The notes beneath the pieces were generated by a model that saw nothing but the letters and a program-made list of their open reading frames with translations, had not been told where the DNA came from and searched no databases. Positions 1 through 12,256 of a stretch of 64,000 nucleotides of DNA are shown here, one piece after another (position 1 is the stretch's first letter; the number at the start of each line of letters is the position of its first letter). This DNA is from Bromus sterilis (Eukaryota > Streptophyta > Magnoliopsida > Poales > Poaceae). The position numbers and the translations under genes are program-made. The stretch spans positions 72,314,770-72,378,769 of the forward strand of contig OX465595.1 in NCBI GenBank assembly GCA_950022295.1, in the 5' to 3' direction.

Positions 1-1241
1 GAACCGATCATCGAGCGGTATTTCTTCTGATCGAAAGTTTTTCCCTTCTCATCTGCATCTAGATGAACATTCGTAGGCATGGGAGTCTTGATAGTTTTGC
101 AATTGACAAGATCAAACTTCTTCAGGCAATATCTGAGGTACTTCTCCTGAGAGATAAATGTCCCATTTTTCTATTGACGGATTTGAAGTCCGAGAAAGAA
201 CTTCAATTCACCCATCATAGACATTTCATATTTCTTCGACATCATACGAGCAAATTCTTCGCTGATATCAGGGTTAGTACAGCCAAAAATAATATCATCG
301 ACATAAATTTGACACACAAAGAGATCATCTTTGTATGCACGAGTAAAAAGAGTCGGGTTAGTTGTTCCTGGTTTGAAGCCCTTCTTCAGAAGGAAATCCT
401 TCCGTGTTTCATACCAAGCACGAGGTGCTTTCTTTAACCCATATAGGGCCTTGTGCAACCTGTACACCTTATCAGGATTCTTCGGGTCTTCAAAACCTGG
501 TGGCTGCATAACATATACTTCTTCGATTTCACCATTAAGAAATGCACTTTTGACATCCATTTGATATAGCAATATACCATTGTAATTGGCAAAAGCAAGC
601 ATGACACAAATGGATTCAAGTCGAGCAACAGGAGCATAAGTCTCACTGAAATCAATACCTTCGATTTGGGTGTAGCCTTGTGCAACTAGTCGAGCTTTAT
701 TCCTTATAACAATGCCATCTTCATCTTGCTTGTTGTGAAAAATCCACTTCGTACCAATGATATTATGCTTCTTGGGACCAGGTCTATCGACAAGGGACCA
801 GACTTTATTTCTCTCGAACTGGTTAAGTTCTTCGAGCATAGAAGTCATCCAGTCTGAGTCCTTCATGGCTTCATCAAATTTTGATGGTTCTAGCATGGAT
901 ACAAACGAAAAAAATCCACAGAAGTTAGCTAAACGAGTGCGAGAACGAGTGGTGGGACGACCTGGTATACGAATCTCTTCGAGTATTGAGTCTACGCCCA
1001 CTCTTCTTCGAACACGAGGTAAAGCTTCTTCAACAGCTTGAGGATCCGGTTGTTCTTCGGGATCAGCTTGACCGTCAGGATCAGCTTGTCCTTCGGGATC
1101 ATTTCCTTCGGGTTCAGCTTGACCTTCGGGTTGAGCATTTTCTTCGTTTATACGTTCTCCTTCGACCTGTACATCATTAGCTTCGGGATGTTGATCTCCA
1201 GCGCCCCGGGCTATGTGTGGGAACATTGGACCATCATCATC
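1..1241 (-). pseudogene. Ty1/copia reverse transcriptase fragment (pol)
   Basis: Part of the pol polyprotein of a Copia retrotransposon, read right to left. The translated frame holds an acidic repetitive linker rich in E, G, P and D (about 1030-1180), then the RVT_2-type reverse transcriptase with WIFHNKQDEDG, LVAQGYTQ, DVKSAFLNG, PPGFEDP, LYGLKKAPRAWYE and the catalytic YVDD (near 270). An in-frame TAG at 171-173 interrupts the frame, which otherwise stays open to base 1 (ending near RSMIGS). Gag, protease and integrase would lie to the right, but element A is inserted at 1242. The linker suggests a SIRE/Maximus-like lineage; that name is inference. This is the outermost and therefore oldest visible layer of the nest. 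Confidence 0.93.
1237..1241. repeat. Left target-site duplication of element A (TCATC)
   Basis: The five bases next to the TG start of element A's LTR. The partner copy is not in the window, because the right end of element A is never reached. It is therefore a predicted, unconfirmed duplication. Confidence 0.5.
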
Positions 1242-2753
1242 TGATGACCCTCAACATAAAGGGATCTATTGCAGTGTTTTCGGTAAGTAAGAGTGTCGAA
1301 CCCAACGAGGAGCGAAAGGTATTGATAGGTGATTTTGGACAAGGAATAACTGCAAGCACTGAAAGATAACCTTTTAGGGATTTTCTATATAAGAAACAAT
1401 AAGATAAAAGCAAGCAAAGTAAATAGTAATGAGGAGCAGAAGTGGCCCAATCCTTTTGAGCAAAGGATAAGCCTGGAAACTGAACTTATAAAGACTAAAG
1501 CGTTCTTGAGGACACATGGGGAGGTAGTCACGTGCTTTCGCCATACTCCGTATCGATAACAAGTGTTGTGCTGATAAGTGTTGAGTGGGTGGATCTATGC
1601 TAGCACACCTTCTAGACTAAGATAAGTGCACTCTTATGATTAAACATCTTGCAAGCATCCGCAAATACAAGATAGAAATTAAGGCAAAGCCTAACCACAA
1701 CAATAAGATCGAGGATCCATTATTCCCTTGTGCAAAAGTGTGCAAGCTGGGGTTCAGCTTTCTGTCACTTCGGCAACCCACCGTAAGCATTCCTAATACA
1801 CAATGTATTCCCCTAGGTCCTTAATAAGGCGAAGTGTTGAGTGTTTGACTCACACAACACCACTAGGAAAATAACAACACAACTTAAATATCAAACAACA
1901 CAAATTACTTCAACATCATATGACTACTAACAACTAGACTTCTCCCATGTCCTCAAGAACTAAAGTAACTACTCACAAGACATAAAAGAGATCATGATCA
2001 GAGGTGATAAATATATGATAAAAAATCTGGACATAATGATATTTCTCCAACAAAACTCAATAGCATTCACCACAAAGTAGTAATCAACACCGATAGAGTA
2101 GAGAGGATAGATAGTACGGATTACAACACAAGATAAAATTCTGAGGTGAGATTGGACGGTGGTGGAGATGGTGCTGATGTTGGGGATGATGTTGATGATG
2201 ATCTCGATGATGCCCGTGACGATGGTGATGACGATGGCGATGATCTCCCCTTCCGGGAGGTGATCTTCTCGACGGAATCTGCCCGCCGGAGAGCCCTTTT
2301 CTTCTCTGTAGGTTTCCGCCACGGAGCGGCGGCGGAACTCCGTAATAGCTTCTCTTTTCTAAGTTTTCGCGTAACGAGGAGTATATAGGCCTGAGGGGGG
2401 AGCCGGGAGTGGCCCCAGGGCTCCAGGCGCCCTCCCGGCGCGGCCAGGGTGGGGCCGCGCCAGGTGGCCGCCTGGGGCTCCTGTGGCCCCCCTCTGGCCC
2501 CTCTTCGGCGTGTCTTCGTTAATCTTCTGGAAAATACCCTCCGTCAATTTTCAGGTAATTTGGAGGCATTCTTCTTCAGCAACTCAGCGTCCACTTGTTA
2601 GCGCTGAATCCCGCGTCTGCTGCTTCGGCACCGGAAAGTTGCAAACTGTGTAAAATAATCCAAAACAACATAAGAACATCATCGTAATATGAAATATATC
2701 AATAAATAAGGATGAATTACGATATAAAATAGTGATGCAATTTGGACGTATCA
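1242..2753 (-). repeat. Element A 3' LTR (1512 bp)
   Basis: Begins TGATGACCC and ends GGACGTATCA on the plus strand, so on its own strand it starts TGATACGTCC and ends in CA. It matches the right-hand LTR pieces 24416-25259 and 34650-34771. It contains a GC-rich promoter-like block (about 2390-2510), a TATA-like box at 2382-2387 and a GAT/ATC-rich trinucleotide stretch (about 2160-2250). The polypurine tract follows at 2754. Short ORFs in this interval are not conserved and are not called. Confidence 0.93.
2382..2387 (-). promoter_or_regulatory. TATA-like box of element A LTR
   Basis: TATATA on the minus strand, between the GC-rich block and the ATC-rich leader. This is the same relative position as the TATTTAT boxes in the LTRs of B, C and D. 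Promoter function is inferred from position only. Confidence 0.5.
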
Positions 2754-2767
2754 ACTCCCCCAAGCTT
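2754..2767 (-). other. Element A polypurine tract (plus-strand primer)
   Basis: On the minus strand AAGCTTGGGGGAGT lies directly against the TGATACG start of the 3' LTR. The same 14-mer precedes the 3' LTRs of B and C. Confidence 0.85.
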
Positions 2768-4362
2768 AGACCTCGCTTGTCCCCAAGAGAAAACTGAGCT
2801 CGGTAAACCTGTCCACAAGTTTAGGGAGTGAAGTGTCGATAAATAAAATACGGACAAGAAGCATCATGATCTTTTCACCAAACTCAAACATCCTAAACAA
2901 CAATCTCCAACTCATAAGGCCCTTATGAAAGAGTAATAACAATTATAAACAAAAGTAGGGCTAAGGAAACTCATCAAATCATGGCAAACAAATCCTTTGG
3001 TCAAGGGACAACTAATAGCTTTTACCTTTGCTCTTTATCTTTGTATTTTGAAGAGACAATTTGGGACTTTTTGAAAAAACAAGCTATTAGTCAAGCAGTG
3101 CAAATGCTAACACAAAGGAAGATGTTTGCTTGGAAAATGCTTTTGCAAACAACTTACTTATCAAGAGATAATGCCAGCAATGATATGGCATGGCAAAACT
3201 TAATGCAGCATTATATTGATGAATCCTCATCAACATCAAGTGTATGTTCTCTTTGGGAAAGGAGGAAGTAGGGAAAACTGACTCAACAAAAAAGTAAAGG
3301 AAAAAGCCTTGTTAAAGGCAAGCAGGGAAAACTCAAGTGCCATCCTTAAATCAAACAGAATGAAAACAAGTTTTGAGAGGTGCATGATTTGTCAACGAAT
3401 GCTAATAGATAACTCAATTGCTTCTCAGATTGGACAAGTTTCGAGGAACGGCTCCCAAGCGGGGACGATCACATCCCCGCAATCTACTTTGTTTATCACT
3501 ACCAAAGTTTTCTGATTTCTCATGAACAAAGCGTGAAGGAGGGTTTGTTTGTTGTATTATCTTTTGTGAGCTGGGCGCACTCATGCCAGTTCCTCCTCGT
3601 ATTAGGGGTTTGCAGATTAGACATGCAATCCCGGGGTAAAACTTGTCCAACTTAAGAAGATCATGAGTTAACTACTACTTCCTCATGAGCTAAAACTGGG
3701 GCACAAAATAGAAGATTTTGAACATCTAAGGAACGAATAGGAAGGTATGGTGGACTCATATGGAAGATACTGGTTTCAGGGTATGGATGTACAAGCAGAA
3801 TTCCGCTTAGTACAGGGGTTTGGCTAGCAAAGGCTTTGAGAGAACATACAATTGATGATGACTTGGATGCAAAGCAATATAAAGCATAAACATTAAAACA
3901 AGCATAGCATATCAAGTTGTCTTCCTTGTCAACATAACACTACAAGCATAATAACAAAGAGGGTTTGGCTATGTCGCTACTTTGAGAAAAATAACATGCT
4001 TGTTGTTATGACCAAAGCTATGTTTGCCAAGATTAAATAAAGTTTTCAAAGCCACACCTGATATAAGGTCAATACTCCCCATAAGAATCATCATGAGGTC
4101 GATTGCGTGAAGAGAATACCGAGTGCAGCGAAGCGATCAATAGAATTCTCATTAATATTCTATAATAGACGACTCCACACTCACGGATACATACCTCTCC
4201 AAAAAGGAGTGATAGACCTCAAAGGAAACACCTATTTTATAAGATAACTTCCCTAGACATGATACGACTCTACTTGACTCTAAAAGACAAAGATAAAGAT
4301 AAAAATACCGGGCACTCCCCAAGCTTGGAACAAGCTAAGGGTATGCCATTACCCGAGGAGAT
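2768..4362 (-). other. Element A 3' non-coding region
   Basis: About 1.6 kb between the coiled-coil ORF and the polypurine tract with no credible coding frame. It includes a GGGGACAAGC box next to the polypurine tract, a block near 3730-3850 containing GGTATGGTGGACTC and AGCAGAATTCCGCTT that is shared with B (about 14630-14730) and C (about 32170-32270), and an internal polypurine-tract copy at 4314-4326. The shared block suggests a cis-acting function such as RNA packaging; that is inference. Confidence 0.75.
4314..4326 (-). other. Internal polypurine-tract-like motif in element A
   Basis: AAGCTTGGGGAGT on the minus strand, one G shorter than the true tract at 2754-2767. It lies about 35 bp after the stop codon of the coiled-coil ORF. 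Equivalent internal copies occur in B, C and D. Confidence 0.65.
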
Positions 4363-4616
4363 TTACTCCTCATTCTTGTGGTTCTTCAGGTCCCTGATTA
4401 TACGTCGAAGGGTTTGGTTTTCAGCTTCCAGGATTTCCACTTGCACTTTTAGTACACGGAAATCTTCACAAAGTTGGTTGGTGATGCGGTAGGCTTCGGA
4501 GATGGTGGAAAGCGTGCGCTGATCTTCAAGCGAAGTGGAGGGCCCTGAAAGGTTAAGAGAAAGATCATATTGAGGTTGGACAGACCCCACCATGATGGGA
4601 TTGCTTGGACCTCCTT
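4363..4616 (-). pseudogene. Coiled-coil ORF of element A, C-terminal part
   Basis: Carboxy-terminal part of a reading frame downstream of integrase, an env-like position. It ends in a heptad-rich segment (EDFRVLKVQVEILEAENQTL) predicted by eye to form a coiled coil, followed by a basic tail and TAA. The frame is cut at its N-terminal side by the solo LTR 4617-8388. Removing that LTR and one TCCTT copy joins it in frame to 8394-8580, giving about 146 codons in total. No homologue is recognised. The role is unknown. Confidence 0.6.
4612..4616. repeat. Target-site duplication TCCTT (left) of solo LTR
   Basis: Matches 8389-8393 exactly and flanks the TG...CA ends of the solo LTR. Confidence 0.92.
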
Positions 4617-7600
4617 TGTCGGGACCCAGGGTTAGCTTATGCAAGCCTCGCTACAACACAATCATATGGAGAGCCGATAATCGTACCCACTTGTCTAAGC
4701 AGACAAGGCCAAGCACTGAACGTTCTCGGAAAGCATCGAACGTGAGGGGCATCCCATTCAGGCCGGATGATCCACTGAGATGGGTCCTCATCGTCCGCAC
4801 ACAAGTCTAATTGATATGGGTGATGAACTCCCATACTCATAGACAAGTCGCCTCAACCATACTATCGATTGTATTATAACCCTTACATAGACTTACTCCA
4901 GGCCGATCACTTAGTCGGGGTCTAGGGCGGGCTCGATCATACATCAAAGTGTGCACGAGACAGAGTCTCGAACAATCGCATCGCGATGCCCCAAGCTGCG
5001 CACATCTAAGGGCCACTTGGTGTATAAAAGACCGCCGCCAGATCACAACTAAGGTCTCGAAAACCCATACAAAGACATGCATGTTATAAACATACACGCA
5101 ACACACATGCCTTGTATGAACAGCAGGTATCATTGCAATTCTCTACAAAGTATACATCTTTATTAATAACTCTTACAGAGTGCACACAGAGATCACAAGC
5201 ATGTGATCCAACATTACAACAGACAAGCGGAAGCAAAGTAGGTCTGAGTACAGACAAGTTTAACAAATGGCTTAGAGAAGCCTTATCTAAAAACAAGCCC
5301 TCCACGAGGGAACCAATCGTCTGACTGGGACTACACTGGCTTGGTCTTGGTCCGAGTCTTCATTCTTCGAGCTTCGGTTAGAATTCCACCATCGGGGTCG
5401 GTGGGTTCATCTAAAACATAGATTAAGCAAACGTGAGTACAAAATCGTACTCAGCAAGACTTACATAGGAGCTATACTACTCATGCACATGTATCAAGGT
5501 AAGGGAGGTGGGGTTTCACTTGCAGAAGTGCCAGCTTTGACTTGGCTAGTCCTGAACTACGAGTACGAGACTTGAGGTAAGAAGCGTACATGAGTCCACT
5601 ACATCTCTTCAACCAATTACACCACTATGGTGCCTTCCTCGACTTCCCCACGAGAAAGCACGCCATAGCACTCACACTTATTTGGTGTGTTTTAGGAGTA
5701 TCTGGTTCAAGTTGTCTAATAATCGAGCACAACTCTCCAAGTAGTCCCTTACCGCGGACGCGGCTATTCGAATAGTTTATTTACCCTGCAGGGGTGTACT
5801 GCTACACACATGAAACTATCAGTTACCGCCTTTGTACTCGACACCGTTCAAGAGGTGCCGGCGAGGATAATTCCCACAACTTTTACCTCACAGCCAACTC
5901 AAATTCAATGGAGACGCCTATCTGGGCTGGAATCTACATCGTGAACCCGACCGGTTTACCGATGTGGTCCCAGAAGATGTGTGCAGGGTCCCAAGCCGGT
6001 CTGAATAGCCGTTCTTCCACTTCGCAGACCGTGCCACAGACCTACCTGAACTCCGAACTAATGCGACTCATTGAACTGAGAAGGGGTGAGTTAGTAGGTT
6101 GAGCGGGGGTCCATGTGCCCAACATGTGGTAGTACTCTTCGTCTTGGATCACCACACAAGAACTCGGGCTTAGGGAGGTGTTCAACGAGAGAACCCACTG
6201 TGAACTCCTACACAGCCTCTCATCGTTCACCTTGTATTAGGGTAGATTCACCAACACATTTCACTTTCATCAACACCATGTTTACCATCATCCCGACTCA
6301 CATCAAAAGCAACCTCATTGTATCACTAAGCATGCAATAAGCAGTAACAGTTGCAGGGGCCACATGATATCAATCAACTCCTATGTCGGCTAGGATTGTG
6401 GTTTGCTTACTAATGTGACAAGATGATAGGTCATGCAAAGGATATGGGTTCAACTATACGGTAGAAACGTTATCATGGTGATCATCCTAAACAATGCATA
6501 AGCGAGACATGAGAGGGAAGTGGGATTTTATAGACATGATCAATGGGGGTTTGCTTGCCTTGCTGTAGAGGTTCAGTATCGGGGTCTTAACGGTGGTCTT
6601 CTTCTTCGGGGGTGATCACCGTCTCGGAACGTCTGTCATCGGAGGCAATCATCAACAAGGGGGGACAACTTCGAAAGTAAAGATGCACATACACATGATA
6701 AGGTTGTCCATGATGTGAATGGTACTGGTTTGTAGCATATTCAATTTAATTGAAGTATATTGCATTTGAAATGCAAATTCAAACTCCAAATTCCATTTCA
6801 AATTAAGTCATATACACATTTGCTTCTGTTCCCGCATTTTAAAATGGTCTAACATGAAAACAAATTGCATATTCTTAATCCTTGCATTTTTCTGATAATT
6901 TTTGATATATTATATGTTTAATTTGGAGTTAGTATGAATTTTCTATGAATTTCCAAAGTTTAAAAGATTTTCTGGATTTTTCTGGATTATTTTAATTCTC
7001 TGGAATTGGTTTATTGCATCAGCATGATGCAATGCTGATGTCACAGGGGGGCTGACCAGTGGGCCACCACTGTGAGTGTCACTGGGGTTAACCCCTCTCT
7101 GTTTAATTAACAGAGGAGCTTAGGGGGCCAGGGGGCCCATCTGTCAGTGGCTGTGAGGGGTTTTAGGGGTGGATTAGGGGTTAAGTGCCCGGCGGCTTGA
7201 CGCCGGCGGCTCGGGCACGGCGGCGCTCTCGCCGGACTGGGTATTTGGCCACAGGAGGGCACGGGGGAACCACCAAATTGAAGCCCGCAAGCTCCTGCGT
7301 CCAATCCTGCCATCGGGGGTTCACGGGGAGGGCTACTTCGACGCCGGCGACGACGAGGTGCGGCGGCCGGCTGCTGGCTCCGATGAACTATCGGCACAGG
7401 GCACGGGAGGGAGCGGGAGATGGGGGAAAAGGAGCGCATTCTCACCACGAAGACGATGGAGAACACGACGGCGTCGGGGAGAGCTTGGCGGAGGCGCAAT
7501 CGACGATCTCCTTCACTGCGGCCGGCGGTGATCCTGTGAGGCTGGCGTCGACGTCGGGGCTCCTTGGGCTCGATTGGAGGGGGGCTTCGAGGGAGTCGAT

Positions 7601-8388
7601 GGCGCTGAACGCGAAGGACAAACTCGCCTGGCTCGTCGACGACGATGGCTACGCTGGCTTAGCGGCGTGCTCTGCGGCAGCGCTCGGACGACGGCGAGAG
7701 CGAGCAGAAGAGGGCGAGGAGGTGGACCAGAGGAGGGGAAACAGCACGGGGAGCTTCTGGGCGTTCTCCAAGCGAGGGGATGAGGCACAGGGGGCCTTGG
7801 AGCTTTCTCGGCGTTGCGGTGGCGCCGCGGTGTGCTCCCAGGCCGCCACCGAGCTGCTTCGGCGTCGGGAAGGAAGACGACAAAGCGAGGGGGCTGGGCT
7901 GGGCCGGCTGGGGGCTTCAGTTGGGCCAGAATGGCCAGGGGTCCCCTTTCTATTTCTTTGTTCTTTTCTTTCTGTAATTTTGTGGTGCCTTGATAAATAA
8001 ATACCTAGGCAATTTAATAAAATGCCCAAATAATTTTAAAAACCCTAGGTGGTCAGTAGCAAACCACTTATAGAATTTGAGCATTTTTGAAATTCAAAAC
8101 ATTTGAATTCCAATTCAAATAGGGGTCATATTTAATTTCCAAGGCACCTTTTGAATTTTTGAATATTCCATGGGCATGGGAATGAACCCAAACCACTTTT
8201 AAAATGATCACCATCATTTATAGGAATTTTCCAAATATTCAAATGATTTTTGGAAAAAGATTTTTATCTGGCCATTTGAATTAATTTCTCAGGGCTTTCT
8301 GCTTCCCCATTTTTTAATTTCTTTTGAATTTTGCATGATGCAAAGGCACAATAAAACCCTAGCACTTACCTAACTTGGGGTTGTGACA
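4617..8388 (-). mobile_element. Solo LTR of the element F (Tekay-type chromovirus) family, 3772 bp
   Basis: On the plus strand it begins TGTCGGGACCC and ends GGGGTTGTGACA. This is the inverse of element F's LTR, which starts TGTCA(C/T)AACCCC and ends GGGTCCCGACA. Long stretches match F's 5' LTR in reverse, for example 4630-4830 against 57380-57580. Perfect TCCTT duplications flank it and there is no internal region, so it is the product of LTR-LTR recombination. The GC-rich part (about 7100-7950) yields long ORFs on both strands that are composition artefacts. It interrupts the coiled-coil ORF of element A. Confidence 0.94.
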
Positions 8389-8393
8389 TCCTT
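8389..8393. repeat. Target-site duplication TCCTT (right) of solo LTR
   Basis: Identical to 4612-4616. Confidence 0.92.
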
Positions 8394-8580
8394 GCTGTTG
8401 GGCAGTGATAGTCTTGACTTCCTCTCTCACGGAGCGCTCCATCTCCGCTTGTCTTGCGGCAGTTTCTTCTTCGGTAGCCCAATCGATGTGCTTCCCTTGA
8501 TTAAGATCTTTCTGGACTTGACGTAGACTCCATCCCAAGAAGTCCTCTCCGCTCGAGCCACAAGAAGAAATCTCTACTAC
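8394..8580 (-). pseudogene. Coiled-coil ORF of element A, N-terminal part
   Basis: Open frame continuing into 4363-4616 once the solo LTR is removed. The residues are acidic and helix-prone (for example QAEMERSVREEVKT). The frame is bounded upstream by TGA at 8581-8583 and I see no upstream ATG in frame, so the start may have been supplied by splicing or has been lost. A good 5' splice motif (AAG then GTATGT, intron starting at 8908) sits 6 nt after the integrase stop codon, and a CAG acceptor ends at 8594. A spliced transcript is therefore possible but unproven. Confidence 0.5.
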
Positions 8581-8639
8581 TCAACTTTTAGCCCTGGCAG
8601 AAACAGCTCGAAAAGAAAACACACGAAATCGCGAGATAC

Positions 8640-8830
8640 GTTGCCGGAACGATCCGGGCAAATATATAGCAAAAATTTCTGCACAGAAAGGAAGGTAACG
8701 AGCCAAAACGGCATCGGAGATGGACTCCGGGGTGCCCAGGTGGCCTCCCGGCGCGGACAGGGGTGGGGGCGCGCCAGGGGGGCGCCTGGGCCCCCTGGAG
8801 CTGGTCTCCGGCTCCACTTCGGCCTCAAAT
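8640..8830 (-). promoter_or_regulatory. GC-rich promoter-like module between integrase and coiled-coil ORF of element A
   Basis: A block with GCGCC/GGCGC palindromes and runs of C or G, closely resembling the GC-rich block of this element's own LTR (about 2390-2510) and of the LTRs of B, C and D. It stands out from the AT-rich sequence on both sides. In B and C an equivalent block precedes the extra ORF. Promoter activity is inference. Confidence 0.45.
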
Positions 8831-8914
8831 TTTCTATATTTTGCAAAAAAACTCGTAATCTGGAACTTTTATGGCGGTTTCGCGATGTTTCCTTACCGTA
8901 ATACATACCTTTCC

Positions 8915-11900
8915 TTATTCTGCTTCTGCTGGTGTCTGAAACAGGGCTGCAACATGTTCTTCATGAGTTGTTGTGTATACCAAATCCACATCAACATTGA
9001 TAGGATCTCCTGCTATGTAATGCTTAAGTCTTTGCCCATTCACCACTTGAGGTTTGGTGCCTTCGAAATTGTTAATCTTGATTGCACCCGAGCGGTAGAC
9101 TTCCTCAATATAAAATGGCCCTTCCCACTTGGAAAGTAGTTTACCTGGAGAAAACCTGAAACGGGATCTAAACAACAAAACTTTATCACCAACATTAAAT
9201 TCACGTTTCAGAATCCTCCTATCGTGCCACCTCTTTACCTTTTCCTTGAACATTTTAGCACTCTCGTAAGCTTCACTTCTCCACTCATCTAGAGAAGTCA
9301 AGTTCATGAGACGCTTCTGACCAGCTAATTTCGGGTCAGCATTAAGCTCTCTAATATCCCAGAAATCTTTGTGTTCTAATTCTAATTGCAGATGGCAAGC
9401 CTTGCCATAGACCATCTTATAGGGAGACATGCCCATGGGGTTTTTGTAAGCAGTTCTATAGGCCCACAAGGCATCTCCTAACTTATTCAACCAATCTTTT
9501 CTATTTCTATTGACTGTCTTCTGTAAGATCAACTTGATCTCTCTATTGGTGAGCTCAACTTGCCCACTAGTTTGAGGGTGGTACGGTGAAGCAATTCTAT
9601 GATTGACATCGTACTTGGCTAAAGCTTTTCTAAAAGCTCCATGTGTGAAGTGCGAATCCCCATCAGTCATGAGGTACCTGGGTACTCCAAACCTAGGAAA
9701 AATTACATCCTTGAGCATTTTCAAAGATGTCTTGTGATCAACACTTTCAGTGGGGATTGATTCTACCCACTTGGTTACATAATCCACATCAACTAAAATG
9801 TGAGTGTACTTGTGTGAGGAAGGAAAAGGACCCATAAAATCGAAATCCCAGCAATCAAAAGGCTCAATCACTAGAGATTAATTCATAGGCATCTCATTCC
9901 TTCTACTAATATTACCAACTCTCAGACACTTATCACAGGATAAGACATAATTTCTAGCATCCTTAAAGAGAGTAGGCCAATAAAAACCTGATTGAAGAAC
10001 CTTATGTGCGGTCCTCTCACCAGCATGATGTCCTCCATATGGACTGTCGTGACATTGTTTAAGAATGTCCTTCTGCTCATGTTCCGGTATGCATCTTCTC
10101 ACGATCCCATCTGGACCTTCTTTGAAAAGATGTGGGTCATCCCAAAAGTAATGCCTCAAATCATGAAAGAACTTCTTCCTTTGCTGAAATGTTAAACCTG
10201 GAGGCAAAAACTTTGCAACGATAAAGTTAGCATAATCTGCAAACCAAGGATCGAAGAGAGATTGTACTTTTACAACAGCTAGCTGTTCGTCTGGAAAACT
10301 GTCATTGACTGGAATGGGATCATGCGGTATATCTTCCATCCTCGAAAGATTATCGACCACCGGATTGTCTGCTCCTTTCCTATCGACAATCTTCAAATCA
10401 AATTCTTGAAGAAGGAGTACCCATCAGATGAGTCTTGGTTTGTCATCCTTCTTCTCCATAAGATACTTAATGGCAGCATGGTCAGTATGAACAATAATCT
10501 TAGAATCAACAATATACTGCCTAAACTTATCACAAGCAAACACTACTGCTAAGAATTCCTTCTCAGTAGTAGCATAATTCTTCTGAGCACTATCAAGGGT
10601 TTTGCTAGCATAATATATAACATTCAACTTCTTATCAACCCTCTGCCCTAAAACAGCTCCAACAGCAAAATCACTAACATCACACATAATCTCAAAAGGT
10701 AAATTCCAATCAGGTGGTTGTACTATAGGAGAGGTTATTAAAGCTTTCTTAAGAACTTCGAAGGCTTCCTTACAATCTTCATCAAAAGCAAAAGGAACAT
10801 CCTTCTGGAGAAGATTAGTGAGGGGTCTCGAAGTCTCAGAAAAGTCTTTAATAAATATTCTATAGAAACCAGCATGACCGAGAAAACTACGAATAACTTT
10901 GATGTCCCTTGGGTAGGGCATCCTTTCAATTGCGTCGATCTTGGCCCTGTCCACCTCAATTCCACTCTCGGAAATCTTGTGGCCAAGAACAATTCCCTCG
11001 TTGACCATAAAGTGGCACTTCTCCCAGTTAAGCACCAAATTTGTCTCCTCGCATCTCTGCAGAACTTTATCAAGGTTGTGGAGACAATGGTCAAAAGAGG
11101 TTCCATAGATGGAGAAATCGTCCATGAATACCTCCACAATTTCTTCACAAAACCATGAAAGATAATAGACATACACCTTTGAAAAGTAGCAGGGGCATTA
11201 CATAAACCAAAAGGAATACGTCTGTAAGCATAAGGACCATAGGGACAAGTAAAAGTGGTCTTCTCTTGATCAGCAATGTTAACATGAATTTGAGAGAAGC
11301 CAGAATAACCATCTAAATAACAAAAATGAGTGTTTTTGGATAACCTTTCAAGCATTAGGTCGATGAACGGCAACGGGTAGTGGTCCTTCCGGGTTGCCTT
11401 GTTCAGCTTACTGTAATCAATACACATTCTATATCCAATAATAATTCTCTGAGGTATTAGTTTATTCTTATCATTAGGAACCACAGTTGTTCCTCCTTTC
11501 TTTGGAACACAATGAACCGGGCTTACCCATTTACTATCAGCTATAGGGTAGATAATACCTGCGGCTAGAAGCTTGAGAATCTCAGTCCTTACAATATCCA
11601 TCATCTTCGGATTCAACCATCGTTGATGATCAACAACTGGTTTAGCATCAGGCTCTAGGTTGATGGTATGTTGAAAAATAGATGGACTAATCCCCTTGAG
11701 GTCATCAAGGGTATAGCCAATTGCACCTCGATATTTGCGGACTACTTCCAATAGTCACTCTTCTTCATACCCTGAAAGGTTAGAATTGATAATAACAGGA
11801 TACATTTTCTTTTCATCTAAATAAGCATATTTGAGCGAATCAGGAAGAGGTTTAAGATCAAACACTGGATCTTCTTTTGGTTTCGATAAAATTCCCAAAG

Positions 11901-12256
11901 TCTCAACTGGAAGGTTGTGCTTTAGGTTGTGGTCCTCCATATATTGCTGCAAAGGATCATCAGGAGGAATAGCAATGGAAGCAATATCTTCAATAATCTT
12001 ATCATTACTAGGAAAATCAGTACCACGAGGCTGCTTAGAGAACTTAGAAAAATTAAATTCATATGGCTCACCATTGAATTCAACATAAACTTTACCTTTC
12101 TTGCAATCTATTATAGCTCCACAAGTTCTGAGAAAAGGTCTACCGAAAATAATAGGAAAAAAATTATCCCTTACTGAACCAAGTCCTAGAAAGTCGGTAG
12201 GATATTTTACCTTTCCGCATAAAACTTCAACGTCTCTCACAATTCCGATAGGAGAG
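8915..12256 (-). pseudogene. Element A pol: protease C-terminus, RT, RNase H, integrase
   Basis: Continuation of A's polyprotein after the element B insertion. In order: protease C-terminal part (IIFGRPFLRTCG near 12130), RT with VPKKGG, YRMCIDYSKLNKATRKDHYPLPF and catalytic FMDD (near 11120), RNase H (DFAVGAVLGQR, TEKEFLAVVFA, TDHAAIKYL), and integrase with an HHCC finger (HHAGERTAHK...CDKC) and a D-D35E core (DFMGP, TDGDSHF, GQVELTNRE). It ends at TAA 8915-8917. Breaks: TGA at 11752-11754, a 1-base loss near 11150 within RT, TGA from CGA at 10424-10426, and TAA at 9878-9880. Catalytic residues are retained, but the element cannot make a full product. Confidence 0.95.
12252..12256. repeat. 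Target-site duplication GAGAG (left) of element B
   Basis: Matches 23028-23032. Removing element B and one copy restores A's protease reading frame. Confidence 0.96.

Noticed and set aside
2981..3271. A 96-codon plus-strand frame
   Set aside because: Antisense within the 3' non-coding region of element A, with no counterpart in B or C.
7185..8000. A 271-codon plus-strand frame and several overlapping minus-strand frames in a GC-rich block
   Set aside because: All lie inside the GC-rich part of the solo LTR (4617-8388). They overlap on both strands and have low-complexity R, A, G, S and P composition without domains.
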